A stretch of 64,000 nucleotides of DNA from Microbacterium marinum (GTDB taxonomy: Bacteria > Actinomycetota > Actinomycetes > Actinomycetales > Microbacteriaceae), in contig NZ_JACHMD010000001.1 of NCBI RefSeq assembly GCF_014204835.1, positions 682,001 through 746,000 of the forward strand, written 5' to 3'. A program made the position numbers and the translations under genes. Under the pieces are notes generated by a model. That model searched no databases and was not told the DNA's origin. It saw only the letters and a list, made by a program, of their open reading frames with translations. This document shows positions 9,057 to 17,768 of the stretch, piece after piece (within the stretch, counting starts at the first letter, position 1; every line of letters begins with the position of its first letter).

Positions 9057-9341
9057 ATGGCACACGGATACGTGGATGACAAGCAGGCGCTGCTGGCGCG
9101 GTTGCGTCGGGCGGAGGGGCAGGTGCGCGGGATCGCGCGGATGGTCGACGAGGACGTGTACTGCATCGACATCCTGACCCAGGTCTCGGCGGCGACGAAG
9201 GCGCTGGAGTCGGTCGCGCTGACGCTGCTGGAGGACCATCTCGGGCATTGCGTCGCGCAGGCGACCGCGCAGGGCGGCCCGGTCGCGGAGGAGAAGCTCC
9301 GCGAGGCGAACGCCGCGATCGCGCGGCTGGTCCGCTCCTAG
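9057..9341 (+). CDS. csoR: CsoR-family copper-sensing repressor
   Basis: A 94-residue DUF156/CsoR protein starting at the ATG at 9057, with GGAGG eight bases upstream. Cys36, His61 and Cys65 are present in YCIDILTQ and DHLGHCV, the Cu(I)-binding set of CsoR. The spacing fits Cu(I) rather than the Ni or formaldehyde sensors of the family. CsoR tetramers repress copper-efflux genes until Cu(I) binds. It is followed at once by an HMA protein and CopA, the standard arrangement. Confidence 0.93.
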   Translation: MAHGYVDDKQALLARLRRAEGQVRGIARMVDEDVYCIDILTQVSAATKALESVALTLLEDHLGHCVAQATAQGGPVAEEKLREANAAIARLVRS

Positions 9342-9387
9342 AACGTTCACACCACACGCATCGACACGCTCACGAAAGGAGCACAAC

Positions 9388-9741
9388 ATGACCGGACAAG
9401 GATTCCAGGACCTCGGCCTGCAGGCGACGAACGGCGGTGGCTGCGCCTGTTGCGCCCCCACCTCCCACGCCGCCACGGCCAACACCACCGCCTCCGCGAC
9501 GGCGCAACCGGCATCGGGCGAGGTGTCGGCGCAGTTCCTGGTGGAGGGGATGACGTGCTCGCACTGCGTGCGCAGCGTCACCGAGGAGGTCTCCGCGATC
9601 GACGGGGTCTCCGGCGTCGAGGTCGACCTGCACGCCGGCGGCGTGTCCACGGTGACCGTGTCCAGCACCGCCCCGGTGGACGCGGAGCGGGTGCGGGAGG
9701 CGGTCGAGGAGGCCGGGTACAGCCTCGCCGCAGCCTCATGA
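9388..9741 (+). CDS. HMA-domain copper chaperone (CopZ-like) with Cys-rich N-terminus
   Basis: A 117-residue protein with a strong AAAGGAG ribosome site. Residues about 47-115 form a heavy-metal-associated domain with the Cu(I) site GMTCSHC (Cys57, Cys60). The N-terminal extension carries a separate CACC cluster (Cys19, 21, 22) followed by a Thr/Ala-rich linker, which simple CopZ lacks. It probably hands Cu(I) to the adjacent CopA in the cytoplasm. Its stop overlaps the copA start by ATGA, implying coupled translation. Confidence 0.88.
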   Translation: MTGQGFQDLGLQATNGGGCACCAPTSHAATANTTASATAQPASGEVSAQFLVEGMTCSHCVRSVTEEVSAIDGVSGVEVDLHAGGVSTVTVSSTAPVDAERVREAVEEAGYSLAAAS

Positions 9742-12017
9742 GCACGCTGGACGTCGATCTCGACATCACCGGGATGACCTGCGCGTCGTGCGCGACGCGG
9801 GTCGAGCGGAAGCTGAACAAGCTGCCCGGGGTGGAGGCGACGGTCAACTTCGCCACCGAGAAGGCCCGCGTGCACTCGGAGGCCCTGGTGCCGGTGGAGG
9901 AGCTGATCGCGGCGGTCGAGCAGGCGGGGTACGGAGCGAGCCTCCCAGCCCCGCCTGTGCCCGACACGGCTGAGCAGACCATCCCGCGGGACGATGAGCT
10001 GGCGTCGCTGCGGCAGCGGCTGATCGTCTCGGCGGTGCTGGCGGTGCCGGTCGCGGTGCTGTCGATGATCCCCGCCCTGCAGTTCACCTACTGGCAGTGG
10101 CTCACGCTCACCCTGGCCGCGCCGGTGGTGGTGTGGGGGGCGTGGCCGTTCCACCGCGCCGCGGCGATCAATGCCCGGCACGGGGCGGCGACGATGGACA
10201 CGCTGATCAGCGTCGGGGTACTGGCCGCGTTCGGCTGGTCGCTGTACGCGCTGTTCTTCGGCGGTGCGGGGATGCCGGGAATGCGGATGAGCGTCACCTT
10301 CGTCGGCACCCCGCAGGCCGGCGGTCATGAGGTGTACCTGGAGGTCGCCGCCCTGGTGACCGTGTTCATCCTCCTCGGCCGTTACCTCGAGGTTCGTGCG
10401 AAGCGGCAGTCTGGGGAGGCCCTGCGCGCCCTGCTGGAGCTCGGCGCGAAGGACGCCGTGGTCCTCCGGGCCGGTGCCGAGCAGCGCATCCCCGTCGCAC
10501 AGCTCGTACCGGGTGATGTCGTGGTGGTGCGGCCGGGTGAGAAGATCCCCGCCGACGGCCTCGTCACCGAGGGCGTCTCCGCGGTGGACGAGTCGATGCT
10601 CACCGGCGAGTCCGTGCCGGTCGAAGTCGCCCCCGGCTCCCGCGTGGTCGGCGCGACCGTGAACACCGGCGGGCGCCTGCTCGTGCAGATCACCCGCGTC
10701 GGCGCCGACACCGAGCTGGCCCGGATGGCGCGGCTGGTCGAGGAGGCGCAGACCGGCAAGGCCCAGGTGCAGCGCCTCGCCGACCGGGTGTCGGCCGTCT
10801 TCGTCCCCATCGTCATCGCTCTCGCCCTGATCGCGTTCGCCGGGTGGCTGATCGCGGGGGCGCCCTTGGAGGTCGCCTTCACCGCCGCGGTGACCACCCT
10901 GATCATCGCCTGCCCGTGCGCGCTGGGGCTGGCGACGCCGACCGCTCTGCTGGTCGGCACCGGCCGCGGCGCCCAGCTGGGCATCCTCATCCGCGGACCC
11001 CAGGTGCTCGAGCAGACCCGCCGCATCGACACCGTCGTGCTCGACAAGACCGGCACCATCACCGCCGGCACCATGACCGTCACCGGCATCCACCCCGCTC
11101 CCGGCACCGATGAGGCGGAGCTGATCCGGTTCGCCGCGGCGCTCGAGCACGGCTCCGAGCACCCCATCGGCCGCGCCATCACCGCCGCAGCCGACGGCCC
11201 GGTGGATGCGGTGGAGTCGTTCGCCGCCGAGTCAGGGCAGGGCGTGCAGGGCATCGTCGACGGCCGCATGGTCGCCGCCGGCCGCGCCACCTGGATCACC
11301 GGGCAATGGGCGATCGCGATCCCCGACGAGCTCGCCGCGACGATCACGGCCGACGAGGCCGCGGGCGCGACCGTGACCGTGGTGGCGTGGGACGGGCAGG
11401 CGCGCGGCGCGATCAGCGTCGCCGACACCATCAAGCCCACCAGCCGTGAGGCCATCGCCCGACTGCGCGGGCTCGGGCTGACCCCGATCCTGCTCACCGG
11501 CGACAACCCCGGCGCCGCCCGCACCATCGCCGACGACGCCGGCATCGAGGACGTCCGCGCCGGAGTCACCCCGCAGGGCAAGCTCGACACCATCCGGGAG
11601 CTGCAGGCATCCGGACGGGTGGTCGCGATGGTGGGCGACGGCGTGAACGACGCCGCCGCCCTCGCCCAAGCGGACCTCGGCATCGCGATGGGCACCGGCA
11701 CCGACGCGGCCATCACCGCCGCGGACCTGACCATCGTCTCCGGCGACCTGCTCCTGGTCCCGGACGCGATCCGGCTCGCCCGCCGCACCCTGGGCACCAT
11801 CAAGGGCAACCTGTTCTGGGCGTTCGCGTACAACGTCGCCGCGATCCCGGTCGCGATGCTCGCCCTGCTCAACCCCATCCTCGCCGCCGCCGCGATGGCG
11901 TTCAGCAGCGTGTTCGTGGTCACCAACAGCCTCCGACTGCGCCGCTTCCGCCACCTGCCCGCCCCGACGCCCACCGTCCCGACGCCCCGCCGCGACACCA
12001 CCCCCGTCCACGCCTGA
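9738..12017 (+). CDS. copA: Copper-exporting P1B-1 ATPase CopA
   Basis: A 759-residue P-type ATPase that exports Cu(I) across the inner membrane using ATP. One N-terminal HMA domain carries GMTCASC (Cys15, Cys18). The transmembrane metal site is [14 protein letters not shown] (CPC at 392-394). The phosphorylation site DKTGT is at Asp436, TGES is in the actuator domain, and GDGVND lies near residue 633. The last helices contain YN and [13 protein letters not shown], as in P1B-1 pumps. The start at 9738 overlaps the chaperone stop. The third gene of the csoR operon, probably derepressed by copper. Confidence 0.96.
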   Translation: MSTLDVDLDITGMTCASCATRVERKLNKLPGVEATVNFATEKARVHSEALVPVEELIAAVEQAGYGASLPAPPVPDTAEQTIPRDDELASLRQRLIVSAVLAVPVAVLSMIPALQFTYWQWLTLTLAAPVVVWGAWPFHRAAAINARHGAATMDTLISVGVLAAFGWSLYALFFGGAGMPGMRMSVTFVGTPQAGGHEVYLEVAALVTVFILLGRYLEVRAKRQSGEALRALLELGAKDAVVLRAGAEQRIPVAQLVPGDVVVVRPGEKIPADGLVTEGVSAVDESMLTGESVPVEVAPGSRVVGATVNTGGRLLVQITRVGADTELARMARLVEEAQTGKAQVQRLADRVSAVFVPIVIALALIAFAGWLIAGAPLEVAFTAAVTTLIIACPCALGLATPTALLVGTGRGAQLGILIRGPQVLEQTRRIDTVVLDKTGTITAGTMTVTGIHPAPGTDEAELIRFAAALEHGSEHPIGRAITAAADGPVDAVESFAAESGQGVQGIVDGRMVAAGRATWITGQWAIAIPDELAATITADEAAGATVTVVAWDGQARGAISVADTIKPTSREAIARLRGLGLTPILLTGDNPGAARTIADDAGIEDVRAGVTPQGKLDTIRELQASGRVVAMVGDGVNDAAALAQADLGIAMGTGTDAAITAADLTIVSGDLLLVPDAIRLARRTLGTIKGNLFWAFAYNVAAIPVAMLALLNPILAAAAMAFSSVFVVTNSLRLRRFRHLPAPTPTVPTPRRDTTPVHA

Positions 12018-12038
12018 CACCCACGCAAGGAGACCGCC

Positions 12039-12293
12039 ATGACGCACGACCACACCGGCCACGACGCCGCCGCGCACGATCACGGGTCCCACGAGCATCA
12101 TCACCACGAGCCCCCGGCCGGAGCGACCAACCTCGTCACCTGCCCGGTCATGCCCGGCAACCAGGTCGACCCGGCATGGGCCGAGAAGCGCGGCCTGTTC
12201 CGCGACTACGAAGGCACCCGGTACTGGTTCTGCTGCCCCGAGTGCGGGCCGCTGTTTGACGCCGACCCCGCCCGCTACGCCAACGCCGCCTGA
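12039..12293 (+). CDS. YHS-domain metal-binding protein with His-rich head
   Basis: An 84-residue protein with a GGAG site upstream. Residues 1-38 are packed with histidines (for example HDHGSHEHHHHE). The rest is a YHS domain with VTCPVMPGNQV and YWFCCPECGPLF, contributing several Cys residues. YHS domains occur beside or within metal ATPases and bind copper-type metals. Its place directly after copA suggests a metal-buffering or delivery role. Confidence 0.87.
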   Translation: MTHDHTGHDAAAHDHGSHEHHHHEPPAGATNLVTCPVMPGNQVDPAWAEKRGLFRDYEGTRYWFCCPECGPLFDADPARYANAA

Positions 12294-12322
12294 CCCACGA
12301 CGGCAGGGAAAGGGGGCGCGGG

Positions 12323-12904
12323 ATGGATACAGCGGTCGGGCTGGTGCAGGCCTACCTGCGGGTGAACGGGTACTTCACCGTCGCCGAGTACCCGGTGCTG
12401 GACGCGACCGGTCCGGACGGGCCGCGCACCGTCACCGACCTGGACATCCTCGCGATCCGACTGCACCACATCCGCGGCGACGACCCCGACCCGGCCCTCG
12501 GCGCCCGCCCCGGGGCGCCGGACATGATCGTCGGCGAGGTCAAGGAGGGCGCCCCGAAGCTGAACCCCGCGATGCGCGACCCCGCGGTGCTGGAGGCCGC
12601 GTTCGCCCGGTTCGGCTGCTGCACCCCCGCCGACGCGCCCGCGCTCGTCCAGGAGCTGCTGACGGCCGGGCAGGTCCTCGCCCCGGAGGGCCACCTGATC
12701 CGCACGGTCGCGTTCGGCAACACCGCCCGCCCCAATCTGTCCCGCTCCTGGCACACCGTCCCGCTCGAGCACATCCTCGACTACCTCCGCGATCACCTCG
12801 CCCGCAACTGGGCCGTCGTCGGTCGCACCCAGATCAAGGACGACACCCTCGGGCTGCTGGCTCTGATGGAGAAGGCCCACCGCGCCGGAACGGGCCGCCG
12901 ATGA
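12323..12904 (+). CDS. Hypothetical protein with PD-(D/E)xK-like nuclease signature
   Basis: A 193-residue protein beginning 30 bases after the YHS gene, with AAAGGGGG upstream. No named family is recognised. TVTDLDILAIR followed by PDMIVGEVKEG gives Asp41 and Glu72-x-Lys74, the spacing and strand context of the PD-(D/E)xK nuclease core. No DNA-binding domain or partner methylase is present, so this is not an ordinary restriction gene. Its location inside a copper operon is unexplained. The nuclease reading is inference from the motif alone. Confidence 0.6.
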   Translation: MDTAVGLVQAYLRVNGYFTVAEYPVLDATGPDGPRTVTDLDILAIRLHHIRGDDPDPALGARPGAPDMIVGEVKEGAPKLNPAMRDPAVLEAAFARFGCCTPADAPALVQELLTAGQVLAPEGHLIRTVAFGNTARPNLSRSWHTVPLEHILDYLRDHLARNWAVVGRTQIKDDTLGLLALMEKAHRAGTGRR

Positions 12905-13058
12905 GCCGGCTGCCGCGCACCGGTCCCCATCCGGGACCATCGCCCCTGGCCAGGCATCGGTCGGGCGACCAGCCTGGGCAGGACCGCCGTGCGCCCGATC
13001 GGCGCCGGTGGGGATCCAGGCACACCAGGGTACGCTGGACGCGGGAAGGAGGTCGGCG

Positions 13059-13550
13059 GTGAACCACATCCGAACCCTGATGCACGCCCCATCCGGGCTG
13101 CACCGGCTGCTGCTGACCTTCGCGACCGCGCTCCTGCTGATCGCCGGCCTGCTGGCCATGCACACCCTCACCGGCACGCTCACCAGCGGGCACGCCGACA
13201 CCCCCGCAGCGGCCTCCGAAGCCGCCCATGCCGCGCCTGCCTCTGACCTGGGCGGCACCGTCGCGACCGGGAGCATGCTCGAGGACACCATCGGGACAGG
13301 CCCCGAGGCTTCGGGCGGGCACTGTGAGGGCGACTGCGACGGCTCGGGCGGAATGCCGGACCATTCGATGCTGATGATGGCGTGCGTGCTGGCGCTGTTG
13401 GCCGCCACCATCGTGCTGCTCGCCCCGGCGCTGCTGGCCCGCCTGCGCACCGCCCTCGCCCTGCTGCGCCTGCACGGGCGGAATGTGCTCACCGCGTTAC
13501 CGCACCCCCGACCACCTTCCCTCATCGTCCTGTCGATCAGTCGAACCTGA
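13059..13550 (+). CDS. DUF6153-like envelope protein (left copy)
   Basis: A 163-residue protein from the GTG at 13059, which has AAGGAGG seven bases upstream. It has an N-terminal hydrophobic helix with AGLLAMHTL, a low-complexity periplasmic stretch with HCEGDCDG, a second helix (MLMMACVLALLAATIVLLAP) and a C-terminus ending LSISRT. This matches the actinobacterial DUF6153 pattern seen in copper clusters. The second copy at 27858-27415 shares the helix order, a Cys pair and the SRT end. Function unknown; it probably sits in the inner membrane. Confidence 0.75.
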   Translation: MNHIRTLMHAPSGLHRLLLTFATALLLIAGLLAMHTLTGTLTSGHADTPAAASEAAHAAPASDLGGTVATGSMLEDTIGTGPEASGGHCEGDCDGSGGMPDHSMLMMACVLALLAATIVLLAPALLARLRTALALLRLHGRNVLTALPHPRPPSLIVLSISRT

Positions 13551-13655
13551 TTCCCCGCCCTCCCGTCACCGCTGTGCCGGGAGATGCTGCGCCGTGCCCG
13601 CATACGGCAGGGGAATCGACTCACCATTCGACCGACTAGACAAGGACACCCACCC

Positions 13656-14273
13656 GTGCGTTTCCGCATTCTCGCGCTGAGCACCGGCGCGCTCGCCGCT
13701 GCGCTCGTGCTCGCCGGCTGCGCCCCCACCGACGGATCCATGCCCGGGATGGACCACGGCCCCGGCGGCATGACCAGCAGCACCCCCGCCCCCTCCGGGC
13801 AGGCATCGTTCAACTCGGCTGACGAGATGTTCGTCACGATGATGATCCCGCACCACGAACAGGCCATCGAGATGGCCGATCAGATTCTGGCCAAGGACGG
13901 CATCGACGAGCGGGTCGTGACCCTCGCCGAGCAGATCAAAGCCGCCCAAGGCCCCGAGATCCAGACCATGAAGGGCTGGCTCGAGGACTGGGGAATCCCC
14001 TACGACGACTCCATGTCCGACATGGGCGGCATGGACCACGGCGACGGGATGATGTCCGACGACGACATGGCCGCCCTGGACGCCGCCACCGGGGTCGAGG
14101 CGACCCGGCTGTTCCTCGAGGGCATGATCGGCCACCACCAGGGCGCCGTCACGATGGCCCAGATGGTGCTGGACAACGGGGAGAACCCGGACGTGGCCGC
14201 GCTCGCCCAGCAGATCATCGACGGACAGACCGCCGAGATCACCACCATGCAGGACATCCTCGCCGCCCTCTGA
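13656..14273 (+). CDS. DUF305 lipoprotein (left copy)
   Basis: A 205-residue exported lipoprotein from the GTG at 13656 (AAGGA about ten bases upstream). The lipobox is LVLAGC. Two ferritin-like helical repeats carry the family motifs MMIPHHEQAIEMAD and MIGHHQGAVTMAQ, and Met/Asp/His-rich loops (MPGMDHG, MGGMDHGDGMM) could bind copper. DUF305 proteins recur in copper-resistance loci. It is followed by the beta-propeller lipoprotein, the same order as in the inverted copy at 25.7-27.9 kb. Confidence 0.9.
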   Translation: MRFRILALSTGALAAALVLAGCAPTDGSMPGMDHGPGGMTSSTPAPSGQASFNSADEMFVTMMIPHHEQAIEMADQILAKDGIDERVVTLAEQIKAAQGPEIQTMKGWLEDWGIPYDDSMSDMGGMDHGDGMMSDDDMAALDAATGVEATRLFLEGMIGHHQGAVTMAQMVLDNGENPDVAALAQQIIDGQTAEITTMQDILAAL

Positions 14274-14389
14274 CCCGAACCCCTCGGACGGGACCCGCGC
14301 TCCCGATGCCGGTCCCGTCCGAGGCCCCACCCTCGACCCCTGTGCGGTCACCGGTATCCGGCGTACCCGCACGGAAAGGCTCTCCGTTC

Positions 14390-15250
14390 ATGATCTCTCC
14401 CACCACCCGCAGACTGGCGATCACGGCCACCGTCACCGTCGCGCTGCTGCTCACGGGCTGCAGCACCACCCCTGCGGAGCCCGATGGCCCCGCGAGCACC
14501 GCGGCCGGGTTCGGGCATGTGCACGGCATCGTCGACGCCGGTGACGGCACCGTGCTGCTGGGCACCCACACCGGCCTGTACACGCTGGGCGAGGACGGCA
14601 CCGTCACCGGCCCGGTCGGTGGCATCGACCTGGACGCGATGGGACTGACCGCTACCGGTGACAACCTCTACGCGTCCGGGCACCCCGGCCCGTCCACCCC
14701 GGCGGAGCTCGGCGCCCCCAACCTCGGCATCATCCGCAGCCTCGACGCCGGCGCCTCGTGGGAACCGGTCGCGTTCACCGGGGAAGAGGACTTCCACGTC
14801 CTCACCGTCACCGGCGACGGCACCCTGTACGGGATCGGATCCTCCCGCCCGCTGCTGCGCACCAGCAGCGACGGCGGGCAGAGTTGGGCGGACGGTGCCG
14901 AGCTGCCCGCCGTCGACCTGGCCGCCGCGACCGACGGCACCCTGTACGCCGCCACCCAGGACGGGCTGCAGCACAGCACCGACGGTGGCGCCACCTTCAC
15001 CCCGGCGCCGGACGCGCCAGTGCTGTACCTGGTGGAGACCGACCCAACCGGTGGGGTGGTCGGAGTGGACACCGACGGGATGTTGCGACGTCTGGTCGGC
15101 ACCGGTTGGGAGGACGTCGGCACCACCACGGGAACCGTCCAAGCCCTCGGGGTCACCGGGGACGGTGCGATCGTCCTGGTCGATGACCGCGGCGTGGTCT
15201 GGATCCGCGACACCACCGCCACCGTTCTCATCCCGGCGGCAACACCATGA
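14390..15250 (+). CDS. Beta-propeller (BNR-like, F510_1955-type) lipoprotein (left copy)
   Basis: A 286-residue exported lipoprotein from the ATG at 14390 (GGAAAGG upstream), lipobox LLLTGC. The body is built of short repeats with Asp-box-like elements such as SSDGGQSW and STDGGATF, as in sialidase-type propellers often labelled F510_1955 family glycosylhydrolase. HVHGI near the N-terminus and ASGHPGP could be metal-binding. No catalytic function is established. A paralogue lies at 26658-25756. Confidence 0.85.
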   Translation: MISPTTRRLAITATVTVALLLTGCSTTPAEPDGPASTAAGFGHVHGIVDAGDGTVLLGTHTGLYTLGEDGTVTGPVGGIDLDAMGLTATGDNLYASGHPGPSTPAELGAPNLGIIRSLDAGASWEPVAFTGEEDFHVLTVTGDGTLYGIGSSRPLLRTSSDGGQSWADGAELPAVDLAAATDGTLYAATQDGLQHSTDGGATFTPAPDAPVLYLVETDPTGGVVGVDTDGMLRRLVGTGWEDVGTTTGTVQALGVTGDGAIVLVDDRGVVWIRDTTATVLIPAATP

Positions 15251-15308
15251 CCACCGTCATTCGCACCTGGCGCGACCCGAGCGGCCGCGGATCGGAAGGA
15301 GACCGACC

Positions 15309-17768
15309 ATGACCCCCACACCGGCACCCCCCGCGTGGGCGCACCGCACCACTGATGCCACCGCCGAGCAGTTGGCGGCGGTGGATGCGTGGTGGCGGGC
15401 GGCGAACTATCTGAGCATCGGGCAGATCTACCTGCTCGACAACCCGCTGCTGCGCGACCCGCTCACCGCGGAGCACATCAAGCCTCGACTACTGGGGCAC
15501 TGGGGCACGACCCCGGGCCTGAACTTCCTGTACGCCCACCTCAACCGGGCGATCACCGACCGGGATCTGAACACCCTGTACGTGACCGGGCCGGGGCACG
15601 GCGGGCCGGGCATGGTCGCCAACGCCTACCTGGACGGCACCTACACGGAGCTGTACCCGCGGATCGACCGCACCGAGGAGGGGCTCAAGGCGCTGTTCCG
15701 GCAGTTCTCCTTCCCCGGCGGCATCCCCTCGCACGCGTCCCCGGACACGCCCGGGTCGATCAACGAGGGCGGCGAGCTCGGCTATTCCCTCGTCCACGCC
15801 TACGGCGCCGCGTTCGACAACCCGGACCTGCTGGTCGCGTGCGTGATCGGCGACGGGGAGGCCGAGACCGGGCCGCTGGCGACCGCGTGGCACGGCAACA
15901 AGTTCCTCAACCCAGCCGCGGACGGGGTGGTGCTACCGATCCTGCACCTGAACGGGTACAAGATCGCCAACCCGACGGTGCTGTCCCGCATCCCCGAGGA
16001 CGAGCTGGTCGCGCTGCTGCGCGGCTACGGCCACGAGCCGTTCGTGGTCACCGTCGGCTTCGACGGCGAGGACCCGCGGGAGTCCCACGCCCGGTTCGCC
16101 GGCGTGCTGGACGAGGTGCTGGACCGGATCGCGGACATCAAGACCGCCGCGGCGGCCGGCACCCTGGAAGGCCGGCCGGCGTGGCCAGCGATCGTGCTGC
16201 GCAGCCCGAAAGGCTGGACCTGCCCGCCGGTGATCGACGGGCTCCCCGTGGAGGGCACCTGGCGGTCCCACCAGGTGCCGCTCGCCGAGGTCCGCGACAC
16301 CCCCGAGCACCTGCAGCTCCTCCAGGACTGGCTGGCCTCCTACCGGCCCGACGAGCTCTTCGACGCCGACGGCGCCCCGTTCCCCGCCACGGTCGCCGCC
16401 GCCCCGGCCGGAGCGAGGCGGATGAGCGCTAACCCGGTCGCGAACGGCGGGCAGCTGACCGTCCCGCTGCGCCTGGGCGACTTCCGCGACCACGCCCACC
16501 CGGTCGACCCCGAGGCGCGAGGCACGGGAACGGCGGAGGCGACCCGGATGCTCGGCGAATGGCTCGCCGACGTGATCCGGCACAACCCGGACAACTTCCG
16601 CATCTTCGGCCCCGACGAGACCGCCTCCAACCGGCTCGCCCCGCCCGTGTTCGAGGCCACCGGCAAGCAGTGGAACGCGACCGTGCTGCCGGTGGACGAG
16701 CATCTGGCGCCGACCGGGCGGGTGATGGAGGTGCTCAGCGAGCACCAGTGCCAGGGCTGGCTCGAAGGGTACGTCCTCACCGGCCGGCACGGCCTGTTCA
16801 ACTGCTACGAGGCGTTCACGCACATCGTCGACTCGATGTTCAACCAGCACGCCAAATGGCTCGAAGCCGCCAGCGAGGTGCCCTGGCGGGAACCGGTGCC
16901 GAGCTTCAACTACCTGCTCTCCAGCCACGTCTGGCGGCAGGACCACAACGGGTTCAGCCACCAGGACCCCGGGTTCATCGACCTCGCCCTGAACAAGAGC
17001 CCCGACATCGTCCGCGTCTACCTCCCGTTCGACGCGAACACGCTGCTGTCCACCTACGACCACTGCCTGCGCTCCACCGGCTACATCAACGTCGTCGTCG
17101 CCGGAAAGCAGCCCGCCCCGCAGTGGCTCACCATGGACGAGGCGATCGAGCACTGCACCCGGGGCCTGGGCATCCTGCCCTGGGCCGGCACCGAGACCGA
17201 GGGCGCCGAGCCGGACGTGGTGCTCGCCGCCGCCGGCGACGTGCCCACCCTCGAGGTGCTCGCCGCGGCCGCGTTGCTGCGCGAGCACATCCCTGACCTG
17301 TCCGTGCGGGTCGTGAACGTGGTCGACCTGACCCGTCTGCAATCCGAGGACCAGCACCCGCACGGCCTGCCGGACCGGGAGTTCGACGCGATCTTCACCC
17401 CCGACAAGCCGGTGATCTTCGCCTACCACGGCTACCCGTGGCTGATCCACCGTCTCACCTACAAGCGCGCCGGGCACCAGAACCTGCACGTCCACGGCTT
17501 CGTGGAGAAGGGCACCACCACGACCCCGTTCGACATGGTCATGCTCAACGACCTCGACCGATACCGGCTCGCGATCGACGTCCTCGACCACGTCCCGGGC
17601 CTTGCCGCGACCCACGCGCAGCTGCGGCAGGAACTCGTCGACGCCCGCCTGCGCGCCCGCGCCCACACCCGCGAGCACGGCACCGACATCCCCGCCGTCG
17701 CCGACTGGCGCTGGCCCCACCCCGACACCGACCCGAACCGCCCCTCCACCGCGAAGGAAATCCGATGA
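15309..17768 (+). CDS. xfp: Xylulose-5-P/fructose-6-P phosphoketolase
   Basis: An 819-residue, TPP-dependent enzyme cleaving xylulose-5-P or fructose-6-P with phosphate to acetyl-phosphate plus glyceraldehyde-3-P or erythrose-4-P. Starts at the ATG at 15309 with AAGGAGA upstream. Landmarks are [28 protein letters not shown], the TPP/Mg site [19 protein letters not shown], and [20 protein letters not shown]. Length is normal. It is the first of a tightly coupled set: its stop overlaps the next start by ATGA. Its product G3P would feed the GAPDH at the end of the same run. Confidence 0.96.
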   Translation: MTPTPAPPAWAHRTTDATAEQLAAVDAWWRAANYLSIGQIYLLDNPLLRDPLTAEHIKPRLLGHWGTTPGLNFLYAHLNRAITDRDLNTLYVTGPGHGGPGMVANAYLDGTYTELYPRIDRTEEGLKALFRQFSFPGGIPSHASPDTPGSINEGGELGYSLVHAYGAAFDNPDLLVACVIGDGEAETGPLATAWHGNKFLNPAADGVVLPILHLNGYKIANPTVLSRIPEDELVALLRGYGHEPFVVTVGFDGEDPRESHARFAGVLDEVLDRIADIKTAAAAGTLEGRPAWPAIVLRSPKGWTCPPVIDGLPVEGTWRSHQVPLAEVRDTPEHLQLLQDWLASYRPDELFDADGAPFPATVAAAPAGARRMSANPVANGGQLTVPLRLGDFRDHAHPVDPEARGTGTAEATRMLGEWLADVIRHNPDNFRIFGPDETASNRLAPPVFEATGKQWNATVLPVDEHLAPTGRVMEVLSEHQCQGWLEGYVLTGRHGLFNCYEAFTHIVDSMFNQHAKWLEAASEVPWREPVPSFNYLLSSHVWRQDHNGFSHQDPGFIDLALNKSPDIVRVYLPFDANTLLSTYDHCLRSTGYINVVVAGKQPAPQWLTMDEAIEHCTRGLGILPWAGTETEGAEPDVVLAAAGDVPTLEVLAAAALLREHIPDLSVRVVNVVDLTRLQSEDQHPHGLPDREFDAIFTPDKPVIFAYHGYPWLIHRLTYKRAGHQNLHVHGFVEKGTTTTPFDMVMLNDLDRYRLAIDVLDHVPGLAATHAQLRQELVDARLRARAHTREHGTDIPAVADWRWPHPDTDPNRPSTAKEIR

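Noticed and set aside
9021..11162. Long reverse-strand open frame opposite csoR/copA (713 residues)
   Set aside because: Antisense shadow of high-GC genes: composition is Gly/Arg/Asp/His-rich without any domain, and the + strand carries clear CsoR, HMA and CopA motifs.
14658..15308. Long N-terminal extension of phosphoketolase
   Set aside because: It overlaps the propeller lipoprotein in another frame, and the ATG at 15309 has an ideal AAGGAGA site and gives normal family length.
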